This document shows positions 1-12,307 of a stretch of DNA of 64,000 bases, one piece after another. Both the position numbers and the translations under genes were made by a program. The number at the start of each line of letters is the position of its first letter. Position 1 is the stretch's first letter. The stretch spans positions 62,001 to 126,000 of the forward strand of contig JAEUWP010000054.1 in assembly GCA_018524725.1 (NCBI GenBank), read 5' to 3'. The notes under the pieces are model-generated. The model had not been told where the DNA came from, ran no database searches, and worked only from the letters and a program-made list of their open reading frames with translations. The stretch comes from Podaxis mareebaensis. Lineage: Eukaryota > Basidiomycota > Agaricomycetes > Agaricales > Agaricaceae.

Positions 1-2419
1 GTGCAATATACACGTGGAAAAAGTCGACAAAGGAAATGTACTCCGGAATACCTTGCTTGTTTGCGGGCGACACTGTCAGCTCAGCTGACATACGCCCAGA
101 AGCGATCGTCTTCCGTTCATAATCTCCGCTCTCACTGGGACCCTTCTGTAAGTCGATAGTGAAAGCCGTTTGGGGACCTTGGACGAGGAGTTTATTAGCG
201 CCTTCAATGAATTTCATGTTGACGCGATTGTCGGGATCAATATTAGATGGGATGAATCGGAGGTTTCGAACGGCGATCTTCTCCCCATCTCCCGAAGGCA
301 ATTTAATATCGGCGACGTAGAGCCCAGGGTTCGCGGTGGCAACAACACTACCCGTAAGTGTATCACCCGATGTCTTAACGAACGCCAGCTTCCGCGAGGA
401 TCCTAGACATTCACAAATGACAGGTGAGAAGTATCTTCCCAATGGAAGGCCCTCAAATTCGTGTATAGCACCAGTATCAAGGTTGGCAAGTTCAAATGAC
501 GTGAAGTGGGTGTCGGACCAACGGGCATGGAGAATCAATTCTTTCCTCCTATACACGAAATTGGGTGAGTAGTACGACGCGCTTTGGTCTGCCACAGGAA
601 TTTGGCGTGTCTGCTTGGATTGGACGTCATGGATGTATGTCAATCCTGCACCTTCGAATACAACACGTCCTCCATCTTCATCCACACGAAGGTTTTTGAG
701 GGAACGGACACGTTGCGTCTTTGCAGTTTCTTGAGCAAGGATATCGGCACCTCCACGAAGAGTCTTGGCAATGCTCTTCTCGATACGCGCAGTGAAGGGT
801 ATTAGTGAAGGTGGTTGGTCAGCGGCGACCTTTTCCCCTTGATCGTTAACCTTGAGGGGAACACTGTAGATCTGACCAGCTGCCCAAATGATAACCGCAT
901 CGTCCGACGGAGTAAAGGCGAAGGAAGGGTATGTACCCATCGGTGCAGATATAGTAGTTAAGTCGTAAGTCAGGCCGTGCCAGACGTGGTGTAGGGTGCC
1001 GGACTGAAGATCCCTGCCGATATCGGTCAGAAACGTTCCATGAAGGAAGGAAGGACGCACTTAAGCACCAGTGCTTCTTTGTCCCGAACGCGACGAACGA
1101 ATGCAAGTGTGCGCCCATCACGCGAGAGCTCTGGTCTACTTGCACCGCCTGGGTACGCATTCACCAGGGTCTTGGTCTTGCCCGTCGTCAGGTTCTTCTG
1201 GAAGATGGAGTATATGCCACTATGGACATCTGAACACACGAGTATCAGCACGCGGAGAAGTGAAGGTGTGCCAGGTTATATATGCATACCTTTGCTGTAT
1301 GTGAAAGTGTTGGCATCGCGAACATTCTTCGAGAAGATAATGGCATCCTCTCCAAGATAAACGAACTGCTCTGGCCCAATTTGTTGTTCCCCATAGTCAC
1401 CAACAGTCCAGCCAGGCGGCAGAGTACGACCAAGAACACGAGAGCCGCTACCAGCTGCAATTGGTTCCCGATGGTGATGTAGGTCCTTCAAAGGTGGGAC
1501 CTCATACTCCCAGCCTTCGCCGGCTCCTAACGAGCGGGTAGATGTATACCACTTTGTAGCGATGACCTTGGTCCCAGACGGGTGGAATCTGGCGTCGGAT
1601 ACCCATCTGTAAGTTTCGTTTGTGACCCTATGGGCTACAGTCGGGTCACGAGTTTAGTGCAACACAGAGGGCGTTGAAGAGAGTGAGCGTACCTCCTGCT
1701 CGGCCTTCCCGAATCAACCGATTGTATCTCCTTTCCCTCGTCTCAGAAACACCCTTCCTCAGCAATTCCTCTTCTTCCGTTTTGGCGCGTAAAGCAAGCT
1801 TCAGTTCCTCATTCTCCGGATTAGTAGCGCGTATATCCATGGCATCACATCCCTTCCATTCCGCTACCCAAATATTCTCAACTCCCAATCCAGCGTCGCT
1901 CCTAAACACGAACCGGTCACCCTCTGGAGAGAAGTGGGGGTCCGAGTCATGAGGGACACCCAAAAGCACAGGACGCGCTCTTATTCTCTCGTCGTGAGCT
2001 TGGGCCCGCAGCGCCTCGGCCCCAGGAAGACAATAAATATCGCCGACCATGTCGAAGATGATATCACCGGAAACCGGGTGGACATCCAGTCTGAGCCATG
2101 TTCCCTCTGTAACGTCGTATTCCAACGACCGTGGGTATGGGTAGTCCGTCGAGATATCCCAAGGCGTTTGCTCTCGGATAGGCCAGATATTATCCTGCCA
2201 TTCCGAAGCTGGGTCAGCTTGCTTGAATGACACAGGCCTTGTGAGTGTGTTCCGAACAAGCGACCAGGGTGTAGGGAAGACCGTGGAAAGCGTCACTGCT
2301 ACAGAGACAAGAGCGAGATACGAGACAAGCCGCAAACGGGACCTATTCTTTCTTGGCGGTTTGGTGTAGCCGGGTAGCAGGAGAGCTGCACCATCCTCGT
2401 ATCCCGACTTCGGGGACAT
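1..2419 (-). CDS. PD40/TolB-like beta-propeller membrane-anchored protein, 3' end beyond window
   Basis: Partial gene; the C-terminal part lies left of base 1. Start ATG at 2419-2417, chosen over an upstream in-frame ATG because it gives a normal short cytosolic N-terminus. Exons read as 2419-1693, 1634-1290, 1229-1061 and 1013-1 with phases that match. Residues about 27-47 form a single hydrophobic segment after an Arg/Lys-rich stretch (signal anchor). What follows has repeated PD40-type blades, such as LDVHPVSGDIIFDM, PHFSPEGDRFVFRSD and ELSRDGRTLAFVRR. Fungal proteins with this N-terminus often carry an amidohydrolase domain after the propeller; that part is not in view, so an enzymatic role is inference. 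A tricorn/TolB-like protein without enzyme activity is the alternative. Confidence 0.65.
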
Positions 2420-2655
2420 GGCGGTAAGAGGTTGGAGTGTGCTTCGTGGGCGGAATCGTTCCACAATCACCCATTCCAACCCCTGAAATGCTTATTCCGA
2501 GTTTTTCCCGCCATTCCTGATATGTATATTGCGCATGCGTTGCATTTCGAATCTGATGGGAACTACGTATCTCAACGAAACCGTTACTGGCTCAAAACAA
2601 CACTCGCGAGGAGAACCAAGGGGTGTGATACTAGGGTGTTGGAGCAAAATCCAGG

Positions 2656-3384
2656 TCATGAAAAAAGTGAGATTTCAGGTGCCTAAAGTGTCCATATTTA
2701 GAATCTATGGAGAACGAACACGGGGATAACATACCGGCCCTCTCGTCTCGAAAGCCAACCAATCTCCGGTACCCGTTGGTAGGAGACCCATTTGCTGACA
2801 CTTCCATAGCCCTATCGCCAATCCCACAAGATGGAAGAGGAGAAACACAGCTTTCTGAAGGAACAGCGTTGTGAATGCTTTGGGATCTTTCCCTTCAGGT
2901 GCATACTGGGCAAAAGCTTGGAAAAGAGAATTCGACAGAATGCTTTTTGAAGATGCAGATGCATACGCACTGTTGTTGACCTTAAAGAAGTTCACAAACG
3001 GACCCCATAGAAGCATCACTATTACACCCATACTGAATATCTGCACTTGTGACCCGGACATGTAAAGCATGATGAGGTTCATAGGTATTTGCTTTGCAGG
3101 CTGTGTAGCGACACCCCATGCTCTCGAGGCCTTCAGCGAATCAAGTGACTTCGTAACAGCGCCTTCAGTCTTGTTTTTTGACTGGAAATCACAGTAAGTC
3201 CCGATAGTGTGCCCTCTGGAAACAAACGGACCCACAGAAGTATTCCATTGCTTGGTAAATCCTGGGGGTGGCGGCAAATGCCTCCACCTGAGAATGTGTC
3301 AGCTTTCTGAGTGCTTAATGTGAGTTAACGTACTTACTTTGACGAGCCTTCCAAAGTTGAATAGTCTAGAGCTGTGGTGGACAT
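2656..3384 (-). CDS. EMC4: ER membrane protein complex subunit 4 (EMC4)
   Basis: Three exons (3384-3338, 3287-2735, 2682-2656) give 208 aa. The conserved block SLKASRAWGVATQPAKQIPM is followed by MNLIMLYMSG and two hydrophobic segments (residues about 110-130 and 165-185), the pattern of EMC4/TMEM85. The protein is a subunit of the ER membrane complex, which inserts tail-anchored and multipass membrane proteins. The last exon encodes only eight residues plus stop, after a canonical GTATGT donor; without that intron the reading frame would end in an unconserved tail. The exon 1 start was chosen because it splices in phase to the Pro-rich segment before the family domain. Confidence 0.88.
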
Positions 3385-3652
3385 TGTACTGGTACTGGTG
3401 AGGAGGATGAGAAGCGGGAGAGACGCTGACAATGACGCGCCGGAATTCCAGCCTGATCACGTGAGGGTATGTTCCAAGGTCCAGCTAGACAAGCTAGAAC
3501 TCGTGAACGTTGACTCTTCAGAAATGTTCAAGTTTCTCACCCTGAGTAGTGGTAAAATACTGTCTTACTATCTGTTCAGTTTACGAAGAAAGCAACGAAT
3601 TCCTACAACAGAATCTAGACAACGATTACATCAAGTAGCTGGTATTTATCGA

Positions 3653-4864
3653 CTAAGCGGGAGGTTGAGTAGGAGGGAAAGGTGAACCAAACCCTGGAGG
3701 CGGCGGGGGTGGTGGTGCATAACCACCATAAACGGGCATACCCGGCGGAGGCGGAGGAGGCACGCCAGGCATACCCATCATAGGTGGAGCCATACCCATC
3801 TGTACTGGCGGCACGACAGTTTGTTGTGGTGTGAAACCAGGTGGCGGCGGAGGTTGTGCAAGTGCACCAGCAAATTGCCCTTGATATGGTCCTTGGAAAC
3901 CTGGCATGGGTGGTCGGGCACCGAAACCCATGGGGGCGGGAGGCGGTCTAGCGGCGACTGGAAGTGCATTGTTCTTGCGGGCTTGAGCTGCGAGAAGACG
4001 CTCAGCTGATGTACCATGGCGTTCGCCCTTTCCGTCCTTTTTGAAAGCGTATTGCACTGTGATGGGTTTATTCATGAGGAATTGACCGTTCATGGATTCA
4101 ATGGCAGCATCGGAAGATTCGAAGTCGGTATATGAGACGAACCCGTAGCCCTTGGAGATTCCGGTAGAGGGGTCTCGAGCAATCTAACCGAAGAGGGAAG
4201 GCTTCAGCAAATCAAGAGCAGAGAACAAACACCAGAACTTGCCTTCGCTGTCGTCGCCATCATGCCAAAGGCGCTAAACGTATCATATAGCAATCTCTCA
4301 TCCACATTCTCGTCCAGGTTTCCAATGAACAAGTTTGCGCCAACGTCAAGCTGCTTTTTGTCCGAAGATGCCTGCAAAAAGAAGGCACAACTTCAGTACC
4401 GAAGTCCAGAACAGTATAGGGATGTTCCACAAGAGGAATTTCATCCTTCGCCTTGCGAGGGGGTTATGTGGAACCTGCAACGAACCTTGTTAACCCGAAT
4501 GGGCTTGCCCCATAGTTTAATTTGATTCATGATCTTACATGCGTATTCTGCGTCCTCCTCCGTCAAGAATTCACAGAATCCGTAGCCTTGATGCGCCATC
4601 GAGATACGATCCTTTGGCAGATGCACGTTAACTATGCGGTGCAAAAACACATAAGTTGCGGTTTCACCTCAGACATGAAGATACAAAAACTCACCGACAG
4701 GTCCTGCCTGGAGCATTAATTCCCAAATGAGCGCATCCGTACACCTCTCGTCGAGGTTACCCTGAAAATCAGGTGAAAACGTTAGAGTGGTACCTATATC
4801 TGAGTGATATACATACGAGGTAGACGGTAGCCTCCTGGTTCCTGTCATCTTGGGGGCGCGACAT
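3653..4864 (-). CDS. SF3B4: Splicing factor 3B subunit 4 (SF3B4/SAP49/Hsh49)
   Basis: Five exons (4864-4817, 4761-4695, 4631-4486, 4371-4243, 4183-3653) encode 306 aa. Two RRM domains are visible: RRM1 begins ATVYLGNLDERC and has the RNP1-like [19 protein letters not shown]2 has [14 protein letters not shown] and [17 protein letters not shown]. The C-terminal third is Pro/Gly/Met-rich, as in the family. The protein is a U2 snRNP SF3b component that contacts pre-mRNA upstream of the branch site and binds SF3B2. Intron 4 has a GC donor (AAG|GCAAGT) instead of GT; the acceptor is normal and the reading frame demands it. Fungal orthologues have this short form, so it is probably complete. Confidence 0.93.
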
Positions 4865-5161
4865 TATTGAGTACTGCCAAGGAAACACCTGAAAGAACTT
4901 AGTGATGGCGAAGCAGGGCGATGATTACATGTATTTGGCCATGCTTACCTCCGAAGTTTCTGGCAAAGTTGCACACTTGATCCACCTACAGCATATTTCG
5001 TCATCGGCACCATTGAAGAAAATAAACCTTGCATACCTGCTCTTAACATGGACCTTCTCACACAATGGTCGTTCTGGACAAAAATATTGGATTGAGCCAA
5101 ACGAATGGTTATGTTCAAAGGCTACAAAAAGTCGACATCTCTTGTCACTAACCACTGTTAA

Positions 5162-5431
5162 CTAATGCCCCAGGACCGACAACCTACTCGAAAGGAGCAA
5201 TCCAATATCTGTTTCGCCGCTCGGAGCCAAAGTTCCATAGTCATCAACATCTCTCTCAACCTCTTCGATATGGTCAGCAGCACCACTGAGATATAAAACC
5301 TGTGCTAAGGCAGCATGGATCCTCAGAAATTCAGGGCCGAGTGGGTTGATTGGGCTTCCAGTTTCATCATCGGTAGTCGCGAATTCGACATCTATCAAAC
5401 CAGTTAGGAACGATAGCCAGAGGACTTTCAC
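5162..5431 (-). other. Orphan coding-like fragment, function unknown
   Basis: An open frame of about 89 codons ending in TAG at 5162-5164 has the composition of real protein (GPEFLRIHAALAQVLYLSGA, then an acidic helix and a TDIGLLLSSRLS tail). There is no convincing ATG. The likely beginning is a splice acceptor or a truncation point near 5400. I found no upstream exon that joins it. It may be the last exon of a decayed member of a fungal gene family, or chance. No function is proposed. Confidence 0.25.
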
Positions 5432-6828
5432 TCTATACTTGTTAGGGGATATTTAGCTACTATGAAGGGCTCGACTCCCAGAACCCAAACTCGAATGGCG
5501 TTGGAATATTTACACCATGTAAGTTATTTCTTGGGCCCAAGGTAGTCTGGCTTGACCAACTTGGAACTCGTACTTCAAGCCATTTCGACGTTATCTCTAA
5601 ATTTGAACCCTGGGCTTTTTCGGGCCTGGCATTTTCGTTCGCATTTCCCTTCACCTCATTTCTGTATTCTCTACTCTCTGCATGAAATAAATTCGTTAAG
5701 TTGCTCCAGCGGCCCGGCCATGATCGGAATAAAAATAGATGAACACGACAGGTTGGTCAGGAATTCCATGCCTCCTGTACTTATTTCACTTGAAAGAAAA
5801 TGAGCGCGATTTGTGCCGGATATGTGATCTAGAGAAAATTTGAACTTAGTAAACGTAACCAGAGCTTTCGGCAGTCAATTCGGCCACAAACTTGCTTAAT
5901 GATAACTCTTCCTAGGCGTTATTATTCGCTTCTTAACGTTTAACCCTTGTTACCACTGATACTAGGCGACAACAAAAAGCTCCTATTTCGACCGGCCACC
6001 TTACAGCCTAGCAACGTCTTTGTTTTTAGCTCTTCAGGAGTCATTAACACATTGGATACTCAGTAAGAAGTCAGACAACCAATCAATAATCCCCAGCTTT
6101 CGCTCCACACGCTCCACATACCTAACTACGACCACACAGTCGGCACGCTGTGGCGAATTGCCTCCTGGTGAAGGTCCGTTGGCGATCATTCTTACTCTCA
6201 GACACCTCGGCGGACTATGCATATGCGTGTACATTCCTGGACGCGATATGCTCGCCGCGTTCATTGAACTAAAGATAGGCATGTTTGTCATCTATAAATT
6301 GTCGAGTAGGGTGTATGCAGCCCTGCAATATTCTCACATAGATGGCCAGTACAACATATCTATGCACCACTTCGAGGCGGTGGTGACAGATGAACAGCCG
6401 AGGAAAACACTGCGCCTCGCCTTCCGAAGGATGGCAGGTTAACCTCAACATTTCTATAGGCGGGGCTCTCGAGGGAATTTGCCACTGCCCGAATACCGAG
6501 CATTCTTGCGGTTGAACAGTTGAAAAGAGAGTGCCTTGACAATGGTCTCTTCCACCGGACGAAAGAATTAATCATGAACATGCCGTATCCAACCCTTGTT
6601 CGGGTTGGTCACGGCATCTCAAATTTTACGACATCATCACCAAGCCTCGGGGTCGTCGAACCGTAGAATATAAAAATCAGGAGAGATATAACACGCAAAT
6701 AACCCAGAATAATTGCCCTCCCCCCTCAAGTCGGTCGCCATTGGCCTTCTCTGTACTCGTCCGCGGTTATTCATTGTACCAAGAGTCTCTCTTCTTTCAC
6801 GCGTTGTACCTTGGCCTAGACTTTCATC
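5432..6828. other. Intergenic, 1.4 kb
   Basis: The frames here overlap each other on both strands, lack splice continuity and show no recognisable domain. The last 150 bases are the likely promoter and leader of the small secreted protein; a TATA-like element (atataaaaatc) lies near 6667. Confidence 0.5.
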
Positions 6829-7292
6829 ATGCGATTCACATCCTCCTTCACTCTCTTCTTCACCCTCCTGGTGCTGGGCCTCGCAGTCGTCGCCGCACCA
6901 ATCCCAACACCCAAGTCTGAAGAAAAGAGCGTGTTCAACCTCTCTGGACGCGTTGTTGACAAACGCGTTGGTCGCGCACTCAAGCATTTCAAACCTAAGC
7001 GTCCCACCCCTGTTGCCGTTGCTGCTCGTCATGGATATGACCACGATAAGGATAACAAGGACAAAGGCCCTAAAGAAGACAAGGATGGATATGAGGAACG
7101 GGGACCCTCGAGGACAAAGGAATATGACGATGGCGAGGGCAAGGACGGTTCTAATCCAGGGGACGGGGATAAGTCACCTAAATATCCCAAGCCTTCGAGG
7201 TAAGGTTCCGTTCTTTTCAAAATGCTAGACAAATGTTAACCAAATCGAAATACAGCTGGCCCAAACCACACGGATACGACTCAAGCTACTAA
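6829..7292 (+). CDS. Small secreted protein, charged and basic, function unknown
   Basis: Two exons (6829-7199, 7256-7292) give 135 aa. Residues 1-23 form a classic signal peptide (MRFTSSFTLFFTLLVLGLAV, then VAA before API). The mature part has Lys-Arg pairs at about 46-47 and 57-58 that could be Kex2 sites. It then becomes a very hydrophilic Lys/Asp/Gly/Pro-rich tail without predicted structure. The motif HGYD occurs twice, once in the middle and once in exon 2 (PHGYDSSY). There are no cysteines in the mature protein, so it is not a disulfide-rich effector of the usual kind. The splice restores a serine codon. The product may be cleaved into peptides, but no family is recognised. Confidence 0.72.
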
Positions 7293-8424
7293 TCAAATCC
7301 TCTGAAAGTTTGAAGCTTGAAGGCGGTCTGGTACCTGCCTTGTCATGGACTTGGATAATGACGTACACCTAAATTCGGCGTTCACGATTTTATGACACTC
7401 ACTTTGAATTGCTTGACATAGACTTCCCTTTGCGGATACCACTATATTTTATGATCTACATTTTTGAATAAGTAGTTTCGCCCGGCGTTTACGTTGGTTT
7501 TTATACTTTTGCATCCCATAGAGTCTTTTTGTCTGCTTTTTATAGACATCCATCCATTCCTCGTCTCCGACTCTCCGTTCTGATGCCGCACTTCCTCCGT
7601 TCCACCGTTTATCAAATCCCGTCATCCCCGGTCAACTCCAGCAATTCGTGCTTAACTCGCATTAGGACAAAATTGCCTGTTTGTTTTCCGGTCTCTGCAG
7701 TCCGGATTGGTTTATCCGATTGAAACCCAACACGTAGAAAGTCCGGAGACTCGCAATCACCATCAGATCCCTCAGACTCTTTAATTACCACTTAGACTGG
7801 CATTACAGGGTGCATCACCAAGCGACGACACCTATCATAATTACAGGCGAGTATCAAATTATGCCATTGGTCTGTATACATACCGTCTAACGCTATAAAT
7901 GAGTAGCATATACTCACAAAGTCCACGCCGATCCCTCCAATAAATCTATAACATAGGCCTCGAACAATTTCCACAAATAATCCAAAATAGCAAGCAAATT
8001 AAAATGATTTAAACACACTAGGTAGGTGCCTCGGAACTTCCGTTTCTTCTACAGCTCGGGAACATAGAAGCAGAGTCAAGGCGAACCTTTCCCACAAATG
8101 AACCGAACAACTAGAAATGGCAAGGCAATTGTGGGAGCGAAATTTCCCCGACTTAGTTATACCTATTGAACAGCTTTGCCAAACAATTCAAACACATGAT
8201 TTAGAAAAAAGAGACGTCTGGGTTAACTGTTAGAGCGGATAATGAGACCAGTAGGAAAGGAATAAGAAAATTGGATGGGAACAAAGGGCACGAGAAGAAG
8301 AGAAATATAAGGCAATGACGGATATATGACCAGATTGGGATGGCGTGACTTTGGGTCGTAAGAATAAGCGTAAAGAAGTAGGTAAACGGGCGAAGTCCTA
8401 TCATCAATGATACGACTCGAATAA
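7293..8424. other. Intergenic, 1.1 kb
   Basis: Lies between two genes that point toward each other (the secreted protein on plus, CDC42 on minus), so it should hold their 3' UTRs and terminators. A/T-rich stretches are present. I see no further gene. Confidence 0.5.
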
Positions 8425-9927
<1,503 letters not shown>

Positions 9928-11226
9928 GCGCTCGTACTAGCGTTGCTAGCGGAGATTGTAAAGCGCGCCAACCGGGCTTCCCTTAGCCGCGAACAAGCGG
10001 ATTTTGCCTCTCAGGGTCGTGAACATCCGACCATACGATATCATTGACCAGAGCCCTCAAAGATGCCTTCCAACTCTGTCTATTCGCGTCGCTGATAGAT
10101 CCGTGATACACATACTTAGTATATCACCGTCAGGTAATAAACTTACTGTTCCTCAGGCAATTTCTCCGGCACCTCCGGAACACCATCACTCCAACGAATG
10201 CCACATCTACTCGCGACTTCAATAGAAATCTGTCTCACACCCTTCGCTTCATCAAGCGTCGCTCCTCTCCTTCTCGCCCCATCCAGATGCCACAAAAGTT
10301 GCTGCGGAGTGTCAGCAGCAATCAGTGTGCCATCAATGTGTAAGATGTCTCCAACGCTGATAATACGTCGGTGTGTCCGTAGGTGAACCCATACCCAATG
10401 GTCCGTGAGAAGTATCCTAATATTAAGAGGGAGTTTCAGGCATTGATTCGGCCGGGATTAAAGCAAAGCTCATGGCCCACCCATATCTGGATATATGTCG
10501 TCCAACAGCTTCTGCACACCATCAGACGTGTCACCATAAACAGACCGCTATACGCCCATGCCAACCCGTTCGTAGTCAGCCAATGACGCGTGAATGTTCC
10601 TACTGAAATGCGACGCTCATCGTTCCATAAGCTCCTCATCTCAACAAACCAAGGCCCATACCTTTGAAATTTCTTCTCCCGCAGTTCATTAGGCATAACG
10701 TCATACAGCGCTCTCAGGCCGTTGATAGCCTATTTAATCCCAATATCAGATAGCCAACCATTCAATGAGTAGCACCCCCTCACTTTAGGATACCCACTAG
10801 TCAATCCGGACTTGAACAGCGCTTCCCTAAACTTCTGCGCAAGTAGGAACCGCTCAGATTTCATGCTCTTACTCGTCTTGAGCTCCTGTGATGCATACTG
10901 AAAGACCTCGGGGACAGCTTCCGCCTTGTTACTCGCACTATATGCGACAGCTGCGATAATGCACCATGGATTCGGCAAGGCTGTATCACGTACATGCATG
11001 TCAGCGCCAATCAGTGCACATTCAAGGGGATAGATGTCACCGATTTACCCCCCGGAGATCAACGGATAAAGCGACTTGGGATGCAAGAGAAAACCTATGG
11101 GTGCAAGTGGAGTCATATCATGTGTTGTCAACCATCTTGGAGGCCTGCAGCCTTTGTGTGGTCTCCGCGGGATCTTCCTACAAGGGGATCAAAGAATTTG
11201 TTCACAGGACATTTTTACATGTCTAG
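9928..11226 (+). repeat. Segmental duplication, left copy (about 1.3 kb)
   Basis: This stretch matches 15847-17165 in direct orientation along its whole length, with scattered substitutions and small indels. It begins near tactagcgttgctagcgg (right copy: tagtactgctagtgg) and ends near tttttacatg in both. It contains a carboxymuconolactone-decarboxylase-like gene with its flanks. An unbroken identical run of more than 60 bases, from about 10449 to 10514, spans an intron. Confidence 0.85.
10143..11116 (-). pseudogene. Carboxymuconolactone decarboxylase/AhpD-like gene, broken copy
   Basis: This is the left paralogue of the gene at 16072-17053, with the same exon-intron layout. Three lesions are visible by direct comparison. 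A Trp codon (TGG in the right copy) is TAG at 10550-10548. One base is missing near 10328, inside the conserved ETSY-L region, and shifts the frame. The first coding exon differs by a net five bases, so its splice phase no longer fits exon 2. Splice sites and the final stop (10145-10143) remain. The surrounding DNA has normal CpG content, so the lesions are not part of the CpG-depleted block next door. A functional product is very unlikely. Confidence 0.8.
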
Positions 11227-11599
11227 AAGCACGATGTTGTTATTTATGACTATAACAGCGAGGGAAAGACATAATGCGGGAAACTCGGTACAGGATCAGA
11301 CTGTGTGAAAGGGATATGGAAATGAGTTGAGGAACATGCGAATGGGTGTACAAAGTATTAATTAAGACAGGCATAAGATGTGTTGTATTGCAATAGGACA
11401 TGCTCAATTGTAGATGTATGAAATAGTCAATATGTGATTGCAAGTGGTGCAGGGGTCCATTGTGATGACAATATGATTGCAGCATGAGTGCACACAGGAG
11501 CACTTCATACACATTGGTTATTCTAACATTAGTATTGACAAGTGTATCTGATACTTGCAACTTGAAGAGCTGAGTAGTACAGAGTACTTTGAGTAGAAG

Positions 11600-12307
11600 G
11601 CTTGGATTTATTGAGTGAATGTACAGCCTCTTGGTCCCCCTTCCTGAAGGAACATAATGGCTGTTCTACTGTACCCGAAACTGATGTACATTTTCCTTGC
11701 CTCGAATCTCATCCCAATGATCATCAAAAGTATGTCCCACCTGTTATGTTCAGATCTTTCTTGCTCGACTATTTTTCAAATACCATGAATTCACTTGATA
11801 TTCTCATTTGGGATGTTCAGGACCTCCATGGTGTGACAGGAGGTACCAATGCCTATCAATGGCTTCCCAGTTATAATGGTTACATTATTTCTGGCCTCAT
11901 TCTCTCTCTTTTCTATGTTTGTGTCACACTGCACTAACTTATGTAGTGCAGTTTAGGATCTAGTTAGCATGCTGAAGAGGCCTGTTGATAAGAAATGATT
12001 ACTATGTCTCAATGTCATTGGTTCTAGCTTATTTTTCCTCATTTTCCAAATCATGTGGACATGAAGTCAACACTTTGGAGCCTGATAATTTGTGCACTCA
12101 AATTTGACTGGGATGGTGGCCCTTGATGGGATGCAGACACTGATGGTCCAAAAGGGGTATGGCCAATTGGCATGTGGTCACTAAAAAGGAAATTCCTCCA
12201 GATATGAATGGCCAAAATGGCCAAATCTGATTGATCATATGCCAGGGTCCTGGCCAGTGCTGCATCATACCTGCACAATGATGGCCCCTCATTTCATTCC
12301 TTTGTGA
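11600..12307. other. Unassigned sequence within the CpG-depleted block
   Basis: An open frame at 11602-11937 (+) could be a remnant of coding sequence but matches nothing I recognise. The sequence 12060-12300 contains repeated tggcc/ggcca words and may be the degraded upstream exon of the kinase pseudogene. No intact gene is present. Confidence 0.3.

Noticed and set aside
6713..7228. Longer frames overlapping the small secreted protein
   Set aside because: The frame with signal peptide and working intron is favoured; the others lack either.
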